Assembly: GCA_964443545.1 (NCBI GenBank)
Contig: CAYUCV010000031.1
Span: forward strand, 1 to 12,365
Origin: JBAZKV01 sp964443545
GTDB taxonomy: Bacteria > Margulisbacteria > WOR-1 > JAKLHX01 > JBAZKV01
Length of the DNA: 12,365 nucleotides
Direction: 5' to 3'
The notes below the pieces were generated by a model. That model was not told the origin of the DNA. It searched no databases and worked only from the letters and a program-made list of their open reading frames with translations. Below are positions 1 through 6,194 of the stretch, in pieces. Position numbers and translations under genes: made by a program. The stretch's first letter is position 1. Every line of letters starts with the position of its first letter.

Positions 1-371
1 GATACGATAATCGCTTTATCATAGTTCGGGTATTCAATCATTGTGTGCATGACAAGCTCGGCGTCAACATTGCCTTTTACAATTTTTCCGTCCCGTGATG
101 TCAGGATAGGCTTGAAAATCACTCTGTACCCGATTTCTTGAAGATAAGTATACAGGCTTTCGTTTCCCGCCTTGTAACCTATGAAAAGGAAAGCCTTATC
201 TGCACAAAATCTATTTTTGAGCAAAGCATGGAATTTGCCAAAATCCAGCGTCCAGCCTTTGTATATCGAGCCTTTACCACTCCCCTTATCAGGAATATCG
301 TTCTTTATCGCCAGGTTCAGGTTTTGGCTATCGATAAAGGCGTAAATGGTCTCTTTCTTAGGCGGTTGCAT
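1..371 (-). CDS. NYN-domain (PIN-like) protein, C-terminus cut by window edge
   Basis: This gene runs leftward out of the window; 123 codons are present. I recognised it by translating the reverse strand. It starts MQPPKKETIYAFIDSQNLNL, with the acidic first strand FIDSQNL (Asp14) typical of NYN/LabA-DUF88 proteins. A second conserved acidic stretch, GNVDAELVMH (Asp103), follows, and the last visible residues, KAIIVS, lead into the usual SGDxDF motif that lies just outside. NYN domains have the PIN-nuclease fold and are thought to act on RNA with a metal ion; the substrate is unknown here. The ATG at 371-369 is chosen because AGGAG sits at 380-376, four bases upstream. A TGTTATATAAT -10 box lies at 398-388. 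The gene looks more AT-rich than the hydrogenase genes, and unlike them its flank carries a short direct repeat, so it may be a later arrival. Family call firm; function inferred. Confidence 0.85.
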   Translation of the reverse strand, partial: MQPPKKETIYAFIDSQNLNLAIKNDIPDKGSGKGSIYKGWTLDFGKFHALLKNRFCADKAFLFIGYKAGNESLYTYLQEIGYRVIFKPILTSRDGKIVKGNVDAELVMHTMIEYPNYDKAIIV

Positions 372-387
372 GGTTCTCCTGTGTGAT

Positions 388-398
388 ATTATATAACA
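388..398 (-). promoter_or_regulatory. Extended -10 promoter of the NYN gene
   Basis: Reading the minus strand, TGTTATATAAT contains a perfect TATAAT (393-388) and a TG with the spacing of an extended -10 relative to the overlapping TATATA. It ends 16 bases before the ATG at 371, so the leader would be only about 10 bases and would begin close to the Shine-Dalgarno sequence. I see no good -35 hexamer at 16-18 bases. Confidence 0.5.
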
Positions 399-426
399 AA
401 AGCGGGGTCAGCGACTTTTTGTCAGG

Positions 427-457
427 TTGCATTAGATAGGTTCGAACTTGCATTAGA
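427..457. repeat. Short direct repeat TTGCATTAGA, two copies 21 bp apart
   Basis: TTGCATTAGA occurs at 427-436 and again at 448-457. Between them lies the perfect 8-bp palindrome GTTCGAAC (440-447). The similarity continues a little past the repeat: TAGG after the first copy, AGG after the second. It lies between the NYN gene and the frameshifted lipoprotein gene. The role is unknown; it could be an operator with two half-sites or a scar of a past insertion. Confidence 0.4.
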
Positions 458-484
458 AGGCCACCCCAGGATCAAAGAACAGCC

Positions 485-1017
485 TTAAGGAGCAACAGGT
501 GCGGGGGCGTTCTTGGTGCCTTCCACCCAGTCGGCAGGAGTTTTCCAGTCCGCTTCGGAGGTTGACGCAAAATAGACTATTATGTCCCCGCTTGCCTCAA
601 GTTGTTCAAGCTGCGGCAGCTCATATGTGTAAAATACCCTATCGCGGAAGATGTGGCAGTCCCCTCGTCCCAGATGGCTTTGTTGTAAGGCGTTGAGCCT
701 GTATCCGAGTTTATGGCATCAATCACCCTTGCAAGGTTTGCGCGGTTGGGATAAAGGGACCAGAAACCCATGTGGACCCGGGTACCGCTCCTAAAGACCA
801 GAGGGTCCAGAGCCTGCGCTTCGCAGAACAGGCTCAGTGTCAGTCTTGGCGAAGAGGTCAGAGAGATCTTTTCTGCAGGATCGGTGAAGAACGGCTTCGT
901 AGAAGGTCCCGGAGCAAAGACCCCGCAGCCAAAAAAGAACGGCAGCAGGAGTAAAGCAAGGACAGGACGGAGTCTATTTATGGCTTTGAACATTCCTGTG
1001 CGGCCGTGATCAAGCAC
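485..1017 (-). pseudogene. Putative lipoprotein gene split by a frameshift
   Basis: The first frame (from 1017 or 993) encodes a basic N-terminus, a strongly hydrophobic segment and FFFGCG, which looks like an imperfect lipoprotein signal (Gly-Cys, but Phe at -3). It reads sensibly to about base 664 (...YNKAIWDE), then runs into an out-of-frame tail ending at 580. Starting at the run of four C on the plus strand (661-664), a -1 shifted frame continues with a protein-like sequence beginning GDCHIFRDRVFYTYELPQLE and ending KNAPAPVAP before TAA at 487-485. Rejoined, the product would be about 169 aa from ATG 993 or 177 aa from GTG 1017. GTG 1017 has AGGA ten bases upstream; ATG 993 has AGGA almost touching it. 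The gene lies 3 bases after the stop of the PerM-like gene, so the two are probably co-transcribed. I do not recognise the family. A lost G in the coding-strand G-run, real or an assembly error, is the simplest cause. Confidence 0.65.
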
Positions 1018-1020
1018 TGG

Positions 1021-2037
1021 CTAGGATTCCTTTATTTTCTTTTCCAGAAAATCGGCCAGGACAAGCGTAATGGAAAGGATTATTGGTCCGAAAAATATAC
1101 CTACAGGTCCCAAAAGAATTATGCCTCCGAAGGCGCTGAAAAAAACAAGCAGAGGATGCAACCGGGCTTTTCCTCCGATTATCAGCGGCCTTAGCACATT
1201 GTCGATAAGCCCCACCACAAAGGCCCCCCATAAAAAGAGGAACAGAGCGCTCATAAACTGACCGTGCAGAAACAGGTAAACGACCGCAGGGAACCAGATC
1301 ACAGGCGCTCCGAGAAACGGTATCATGGCCAGCAGCGCCATCGCGCAGCCCCATAACACCGGGGATTTTAGTCCCAGAATGGCAAATCCAACTCCTCCAA
1401 GAAAACCCTGGACCATAGCCACAACTACCACCCCGAACACCGTGGCGTAAATAGTGTCCCTTATCTTGTTGAGGACCGTGTCGGTTTCCTGTTTCTTGAA
1501 GGGGGAGAGGGCATGAGTTCTTGCCAGCAGCGAAGATGAATCCCTAAGCACAAAGAAAATGGTTATGAGCACCACGAATATTTCCACAAGGAACCAGAGG
1601 AAGTTCTTTATAGTGAAAAAAGCTTGAGCGGCAAAATATGAAGCTGTTCTCTGGGCTGTCTCGCTCACTCCCGCAATTATTTCGGAAGCGCCGGGGAGGG
1701 AATTTACGGCATTTGCCAGGCTCCTGACATATTCCGGGCTATAGCTGCCCCGCAAAAGGAGCAGCAGCTCTGTAAGTTCCTGATATACCTCGTAGGTTAT
1801 AAAGATAAGGGGCGCCACAAATAACACTATGAGAGTGAGGATGCTTACGGAGGCGGCAAATGTCCTTGACCTTGATACCGAGCTGGTCCACTTATACATG
1901 GGATACACCAGAATGGAGCCAATGAAAGCCACCCCGATCGGCTTGAAGAACGGCCTTATCAGAAGCAGAAAAAGGAGAAGAGAGATGACAAGAAGCGCAA
2001 TAAATGTCGCGGTCCTGTAATGATCGCTTTTTATCAT
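1021..2037 (-). CDS. AI-2E/PerM-family membrane transporter
   Basis: The 338-aa product is an integral membrane protein with about eight hydrophobic segments. Two lie near the N-terminus (residues 10-48), one at 58-82, one at 143-165, and the rest form a block from 198 to 330. A charged non-membrane stretch around 83-140 and the C-terminal signature (IPFLGAP at 239-245, DNVLRPLIIGGKARLHPLLV near 279-298, GGIILLGPVGIFFGPI near 304-319) are typical of the AI-2E transporter/PerM superfamily. Members export small molecules (AI-2 in TqsA) or act in sodium/proton exchange; the substrate cannot be told from sequence. Length is normal. The ATG at 2037 has no Shine-Dalgarno sequence. Instead TGCTAAAAT (2052-2044, minus strand) ends six bases before it, so the mRNA may be leaderless. 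The putative lipoprotein gene follows immediately downstream. Confidence 0.88.
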   Translation of the reverse strand: MIKSDHYRTATFIALLVISLLLFLLLIRPFFKPIGVAFIGSILVYPMYKWTSSVSRSRTFAASVSILTLIVLFVAPLIFITYEVYQELTELLLLLRGSYSPEYVRSLANAVNSLPGASEIIAGVSETAQRTASYFAAQAFFTIKNFLWFLVEIFVVLITIFFVLRDSSSLLARTHALSPFKKQETDTVLNKIRDTIYATVFGVVVVAMVQGFLGGVGFAILGLKSPVLWGCAMALLAMIPFLGAPVIWFPAVVYLFLHGQFMSALFLFLWGAFVVGLIDNVLRPLIIGGKARLHPLLVFFSAFGGIILLGPVGIFFGPIILSITLVLADFLEKKIKES

Positions 2038-2043
2038 GGCAAT

Positions 2044-2052
2044 ATTTTAGCA
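2044..2052 (-). promoter_or_regulatory. Extended -10 of the PerM-like gene, leaderless start
   Basis: On the minus strand TGCTAAAAT fits TGnTAtAAT with one mismatch in the hexamer (2049-2044). Counting six bases after the hexamer puts +1 exactly on the A of the ATG at 2037. No -35 match (TACCAT) is seen with a 17-base spacer. The absence of a ribosome binding site supports a leaderless transcript. Confidence 0.5.
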
Positions 2053-2067
2053 TTAATAGCGCCCGGA

Positions 2068-2078
2068 TGGTATATAAT
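2068..2078 (+). promoter_or_regulatory. Extended -10 promoter of the kinase-hydrogenase cluster
   Basis: TGGTATATAAT carries TATAAT at 2073-2078, and TG spaced for the overlapping TATATA at 2071-2076. The predicted +1 near 2083 gives a leader of about 45 bases before the kinase ATG at 2129. The divergent -10 of the PerM-like gene is only about 20 bases away, so each polymerase would cover the other's upstream promoter region. Confidence 0.5.
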
Positions 2079-2128
2079 AATTGCAACCGCGGTTTTTGGC
2101 AGGCAACTCTTCAAATAAGGCAAGGATA

Positions 2129-3955
2129 ATGAAGCCGACCAGCATACGGATCAGGATAATATCTTCTTTTTTGCTTATCATCGCTCTGCTTGCCCTGCTC
2201 ATCGGTATCTTTGGCGCCTATGTGATCAACAGCAACATAGTCGGCAGAGAACAGAAGCAGATGATCAGCGACATCACGATAGCGCGCAAATTCTATAATG
2301 CAGAGATCGAAAAGCTCAAAGATGTCTTCTCCTTTATGGGAGAACCAAGAGACCTCAAAAGCATCAGAACAAAACTCGGCCTGGATTACCTTGATGTAGT
2401 TAAGCGCTCAGAGCTTGCCTCTGTCAAAAGCGAGATAGTAAAACAGGCCTTTGAGACCGGAGCTTCTGCCGGAGGCACCAGGATAATAGAAAAGGACGAG
2501 CTGCAAAAGATGGGCGGGGTTCTTTATGAAAAGGCCAGGATGCCTATAAAATTCACCCCCATGGCGCTTCCGACCGGAAGAAAAGAGCTGGAGGGCGCCA
2601 TGGCCATAGGCTGTGCTTCGCCGCTGTCCTTTGATGGCAGTGGCAAGGTGGACAAGGTCATTTACGGTGGAAGACTTCTTAACAGGGACCTGCAGCTTGT
2701 GGATGCCGTGCGCGGCTATGTGTTCGAGGACCAGCTCTACAAAGGTAAACCTCTGGGAACCGTAACGATCTTTCAGGACGACGTAAGGATAGCAACCAAT
2801 GTGCTTGCCCGGGACGGCAGCAGGGCCCTGGGGACCCGCATCTCAAAAGATGTCTATGAGAGGGTGGCCGTAAAGGGCGGCATGTGGTTTGACCGGGCAT
2901 TTGTGGTAACGGACTGGTATCTGACCGCGTATGAGCCCATCAGGGACATCAGGGGAAAGGTCATCGGCATTCTATATGTGGGCACACTGGAAGAACCTTT
3001 CAGGGATATGAAGAGGAACATCCTTATCATGTTCCTCGGGATAGTGGCGGTAGCATCTGCCTTTGCCGCTCTTCTTGCGTTCTTTCTGGAGTTTTCCATG
3101 ACCCGCCCCATCGACAGGATGCTGGAGGCTACCGAAAAGATCTCCGGAGGTGACCTTGGATTCAGAGTAATGACTAGGACTCCGATAAAGGAACTGAACA
3201 AATTTGCCAGGTCTTTCAATCTTATGGCCGTGCAGCTGTCAGAAAGGGAAAGAACTCTCAAGGATTCCAACAGCAGGTATCTTGACCTTGTCGGCTTTGT
3301 TTCGCACGAACTAAAGGGCATCCTTGCCTCTACCATGCTGCACGCCTACAGCGTCAGGGATGGTTTTTTGGGAATGATCAATTTCAAGCAAAGAAAAGCC
3401 CTCGACTCCGTTGTTAAGAACCTCGAATACTTTGACTCGACAGTAAAGAACTTCCTCAACCTGTCCAGGATAGAAAAGGACGAGATGCCCGTGAACAGGA
3501 CCGATTTTCTTCTGGGCGAGGACCTGCTGGACCAGAGCGTTCAGGAATTTTCTAAGCCGGCCGCAGAAAAGAATATCGCTATAGAGAACGACATAGCGCG
3601 GGGGATAAAGCTCCGTGCGGACTTCAATCTGATGCAGATCGTTGCCAACAATCTTGTCGGAAATGCCGTCAAATACGGCTCTGCCAATGGCAAAGTGGCC
3701 CTTAACTGCGCTCAAGAAAGTGATAGAATAAAAGTAGAGGTCTATAACGACGGAAGACCGTTGACCGGCGAAGAAACGCAGAGGCTGTTCAAAAGGTTTT
3801 CCAGGCTGGACAATCCGGAGACAAAAAAGAACAAAGGCACCGGGCTCGGGCTGTTCATCACCAGGCAGATAATTGAAAAGCACGGCGGTAGCATCCGGGT
3901 GGAGGCCAGAGGCAACGGTAATTCGTTCATATTTGAGATAAAGCAAAACAGCTGA
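2129..3955 (+). CDS. Membrane sensor histidine kinase (Cache-HAMP-HisKA-HATPase)
   Basis: A 608-aa kinase counted from ATG 2129, preferred over the upstream TTG at 2081 because AAGG lies eight bases before it and the protein then begins just ahead of the first membrane helix. Order: transmembrane helix about 9-33; a large extracytoplasmic Cache-type region about 34-296, ending in the typical YEPIRDIRGKVIGILYVG; second helix about 297-321; HAMP about 322-376 with the TRPID start; HisKA with His393 in FVSHELKGIL; HATPase_c with N-box NNLVGNAVKYG (507-517), NDGRPL (540-545) and GTGLGL (570-575). The H-box lacks the usual RTPL after SHEL. Cache domains bind small ligands outside the membrane, often organic acids; the ligand is unknown. 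It is the first gene of the hydrogenase cluster, 10 bases before the next gene, so it probably reports to the receiver protein at 8477-8863. Confidence 0.9.
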   Translation: MKPTSIRIRIISSFLLIIALLALLIGIFGAYVINSNIVGREQKQMISDITIARKFYNAEIEKLKDVFSFMGEPRDLKSIRTKLGLDYLDVVKRSELASVKSEIVKQAFETGASAGGTRIIEKDELQKMGGVLYEKARMPIKFTPMALPTGRKELEGAMAIGCASPLSFDGSGKVDKVIYGGRLLNRDLQLVDAVRGYVFEDQLYKGKPLGTVTIFQDDVRIATNVLARDGSRALGTRISKDVYERVAVKGGMWFDRAFVVTDWYLTAYEPIRDIRGKVIGILYVGTLEEPFRDMKRNILIMFLGIVAVASAFAALLAFFLEFSMTRPIDRMLEATEKISGGDLGFRVMTRTPIKELNKFARSFNLMAVQLSERERTLKDSNSRYLDLVGFVSHELKGILASTMLHAYSVRDGFLGMINFKQRKALDSVVKNLEYFDSTVKNFLNLSRIEKDEMPVNRTDFLLGEDLLDQSVQEFSKPAAEKNIAIENDIARGIKLRADFNLMQIVANNLVGNAVKYGSANGKVALNCAQESDRIKVEVYNDGRPLTGEETQRLFKRFSRLDNPETKKNKGTGLGLFITRQIIEKHGGSIRVEARGNGNSFIFEIKQNS

Positions 3956-3965
3956 AGGAGTCCAG

Positions 3966-4322
3966 ATGGCAACCCCGATAGAAATAGTAAAAAAGAAAAG
4001 GGCGGAAGCCATAAACAGGATAGTTGGCAAGGGCTTCCTTTCCACAAAAAGGGTCTATGTCGGGATGGCGACCTGCGAAATCGCTGCGGGTTCTAAAGAG
4101 GTTATGGAAGTCTTTAAAAAAGCCGCTTCAAAAGGTCAGCTTGACATGTACCTGAGCCAGAAGGGCTGTGCCGGCAGATGCAACCTTGAGCCCACTGTCG
4201 AAGTGGTGGAAGAAGGAAAGATCCCCGTAAAATACGGAAAGGTGACGGCCGAGAGGGCAAAAGAAATAATCGAGCGTCACATAAAGGGCGGGGAAGTTAT
4301 CAGCGAATGGGTGATCAAATAA
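3966..4322 (+). CDS. hndB: Thioredoxin-like [2Fe-2S] ferredoxin, HndB-like hydrogenase subunit
   Basis: A 118-aa soluble protein. It has the thioredoxin-like [2Fe-2S] fold pattern: RVYVGMATCEIAAGSKEV (Cys37) and then QKGCAGRCNLEPTVEV (Cys68, Cys72). The second N-terminal cysteine of the classic four is replaced by the AAG stretch, which I recall as common in this HndB/HydB-N-terminal family, so cluster binding may use three Cys plus another ligand or be altered. The role is an electron-carrying or structural subunit of an NAD(P)-linked [FeFe] hydrogenase, as for HndB of Desulfovibrio HndABCD. A strong GAAGGAG lies just before ATG 3966. The gene directly abuts hydB with no bases between stop and ATG, so their translation is probably coupled. 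It resembles the N-terminal domain of the next protein and could be a duplicated domain. Confidence 0.85.
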   Translation: MATPIEIVKKKRAEAINRIVGKGFLSTKRVYVGMATCEIAAGSKEVMEVFKKAASKGQLDMYLSQKGCAGRCNLEPTVEVVEEGKIPVKYGKVTAERAKEIIERHIKGGEVISEWVIK

Positions 4323-6113
4323 ATGGTGAGAAAATTCAATCTAACCCTGTGCGAGGGGACTTCGTGCATCCAAAAAGAATCTAAAAAGATCAAGGAACTG
4401 ATCGAAAAAGAGATAAAAGCCAGAGGGCTTTCGGGAAAGGTGACTTTTAACCTTTCCGGCTGTCTGGGAATGTGTTCAAAGGGGCCGGTCCTCATCGTTA
4501 ATCCGGGTTATACGGTCTACGGCAATCTTAAGCCCGAGGATGTTAAGAAGATATTTGATGAGCATATCATCCTCAAAAAGCCCGTGGCAGAGCTTACTAT
4601 CCAGACAGACCATCTTTATAACAGGTTCTTCAGGGTTTTTGGGGATGTTAACTTTTTTGGGCGGCAGATGAGGATAGCGCTGCGCAACTGCGGGGTTATA
4701 GACCCGGAAAATATTGACGATTATCTTTCGGTGCGCGGATATGAAGCCTTGGCAAAGGTGCTGACCGACATGAAAAGCGAGGAAGTGGTTGCGGAAGTCA
4801 GAAAATCCGGGCTGCGGGGACGCGGGGGAGCAGGATTTCCCACCGGCATAAAGTGGGAACTTACCGCCAGGCAAAAGAACGACATCAAGTATGTCATCTG
4901 CAATGCGGACGAAGGCGATCCGGGAGCGTTCATGGACAGGAGCATGATAGAGGGCGATCCCCACAGCGTTCTTGAAGGGATAATAATAGGCGGATATGCT
5001 ATAGGCGCCACAAAAGGCATTATCTACATCAGGGCAGAATACCCTCTTGCGATAAAAAGAATAGAAAAAGCAATAGAACAGGCATATCAGGAAGGCTTTC
5101 TAGGGAAGAACATACTGGGCTCGGGATTTTCTTTTGATGTAGAGATACGGCTCGGGGCGGGAGCCTTTGTCTGCGGCGAAGAAACCGCACTCATGCATTC
5201 GATAGAGGGCTCGCGCGGAATGCCCAGGCCCAGGCCGCCGTATCCTTCTGTTGAGGGACTTTTTGGAAAACCGACCTGCATCAATAATGTGGAGACCTGG
5301 TCCAATATCCCGGTGATAATCCTTGACGGGGCCGACTGGTTCTCTTCGATAGGCGTGGGTAAAAGCAAAGGCACAAAGGTGTTCGCTCTTGCGGGCAACA
5401 TAAAGAACACAGGGCTGGTAGAGGTCCCGATGGGGACAACTTTAAGGCAGATCATCTACGATATCGGAGGAGGCATCCCCGGCAACAAAAAGTTCAAGGC
5501 GGTTCAGACGGGAGGCCCGTCCGGAGGCTGTCTTCCCGAAGAATTCCTGGACACGCCCATAGATTACGAGTCGCTGCAGAAAGCCGGCTCCATAATGGGC
5601 TCGGGCGGGATGATAGTAATAGACGAGAACAGCTGCATGGTCAATATAGCGAAATACTTCCTTGAATTCACCCAGAACGAGTCCTGCGGCAAGTGCACAC
5701 CGTGCCGCGAAGGCACCAAGAGGATGCTTGAAATACTGACTAGAATAACGGAGGGCAAAGGGCAGGAAGGCGATATTGAAAAACTTGAGAGGCTCGGCAC
5801 CATGATAACAAAGGCCTCGCTCTGCGGACTGGGGCAGAACGCTCCCAATCCGGTACTGAGCACCATAAAAAACTTCAGGGCTGAGTATGAAGAGCATATC
5901 AGGGATAAAAAATGCAGGGCCAGGGTCTGCACTTACATGATGAACTATACGATAAACGAAAAATGCACGGGCTGTGGGGCCTGCCGCAGGGCCTGTCCGG
6001 TCAATGCTATATCGGGCAGCCCAAAAAACAGGCATGAGATAGACCAGAGCCTCTGCATAAAATGCGGGCAGTGCTACAAGATTTGCAAATTTAGTGCGAT
6101 AGACAGGACCTGA
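4323..6113 (+). CDS. hydB: [FeFe] hydrogenase flavoprotein subunit HydB (NuoF-like)
   Basis: The 596-aa NAD(H)- and FMN-binding subunit of a HydABC/HndABCD-type hydrogenase. Domains: an N-terminal thioredoxin-like [2Fe-2S] domain with Cys10, Cys15, Cys47, Cys51; the NuoF core with FMN/NAD motifs GLRGRGGAGFPTGIKW (163-178), CNADEGDPGAF (193-203) and GAGAFVCGEETAL (278-290); an SLBB-like region about 350-430; the [4Fe-4S] motif ESCGKCTPCREGT (Cys455, 458, 461) with Cys501; and a C-terminal 2x[4Fe-4S] ferredoxin domain (Cys548, 551, 554, 558 and 578, 581, 584, 588). This is the full architecture of HydB in electron-bifurcating enzymes, where this subunit handles NAD(H), and ferredoxin is oxidised or reduced through the iron-sulfur chain. 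Bifurcation itself is inferred. It starts at the base after the hndB stop, with GGTGAT as likely ribosome site. All cluster ligands are present. Confidence 0.95.
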   Translation: MVRKFNLTLCEGTSCIQKESKKIKELIEKEIKARGLSGKVTFNLSGCLGMCSKGPVLIVNPGYTVYGNLKPEDVKKIFDEHIILKKPVAELTIQTDHLYNRFFRVFGDVNFFGRQMRIALRNCGVIDPENIDDYLSVRGYEALAKVLTDMKSEEVVAEVRKSGLRGRGGAGFPTGIKWELTARQKNDIKYVICNADEGDPGAFMDRSMIEGDPHSVLEGIIIGGYAIGATKGIIYIRAEYPLAIKRIEKAIEQAYQEGFLGKNILGSGFSFDVEIRLGAGAFVCGEETALMHSIEGSRGMPRPRPPYPSVEGLFGKPTCINNVETWSNIPVIILDGADWFSSIGVGKSKGTKVFALAGNIKNTGLVEVPMGTTLRQIIYDIGGGIPGNKKFKAVQTGGPSGGCLPEEFLDTPIDYESLQKAGSIMGSGGMIVIDENSCMVNIAKYFLEFTQNESCGKCTPCREGTKRMLEILTRITEGKGQEGDIEKLERLGTMITKASLCGLGQNAPNPVLSTIKNFRAEYEEHIRDKKCRARVCTYMMNYTINEKCTGCGACRRACPVNAISGSPKNRHEIDQSLCIKCGQCYKICKFSAIDRT

Positions 6114-6179
6114 CCCCCTCTGTCCCTCGCGAGGCTCGGGACGTCTCCCCCTTGCCAAGGGGGAGAGAAGAGAGGGGGT
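6113..6179. repeat. Nested palindromic (cloverleaf-like) element between hydB and hydA
   Basis: Outer arms ACCCCCTCT (6113-6121) and AGAGGGGGT (6171-6179) are perfect inverted repeats. Inside are two more hairpins: GTCCC (6122-6126) with GGGAC (6138-6142), and the perfect arms TCTCCCCCTTG (6144-6154) and CAAGGGGGAGA (6156-6166) around a single central base. The whole folds as a three-way junction. It begins on the last base of the hydB stop codon and ends 15 bases before hydA. No U-tract follows, so it does not look like an intrinsic terminator. It resembles a REP/MITE-type interspersed palindrome. In RNA it could act as a processing or stability element that sets HydA apart from HydB. Confidence 0.75.
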
Positions 6180-6194
6180 GGAAAAGGAAGATAG

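Noticed and set aside
138..386. 82-codon open frame on the plus strand
   Set aside because: It is the antisense shadow of the NYN gene, which has the conserved acidic motifs and a ribosome site.
436..450. GGTTCGAAC looks like the T-loop of a tRNA
   Set aside because: The flanking bases do not pair as a T-stem, and no acceptor or anticodon arm is present nearby.
2081..2128. Upstream TTG start for the histidine kinase
   Set aside because: It would overlap the promoter and predicted +1 region, has no ribosome site, and adds 16 residues that look unlike a kinase N-terminus.
3311..4045. 244-codon open frame on the minus strand
   Set aside because: It is antisense to the kinase domain and hndB, with no ribosome site or recognisable domain.
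6113..6179. Palindrome read as a Rho-independent terminator after hydB
   Set aside because: No run of U follows any of the hairpins, and hydA, which belongs to the same complex, follows on the same strand.
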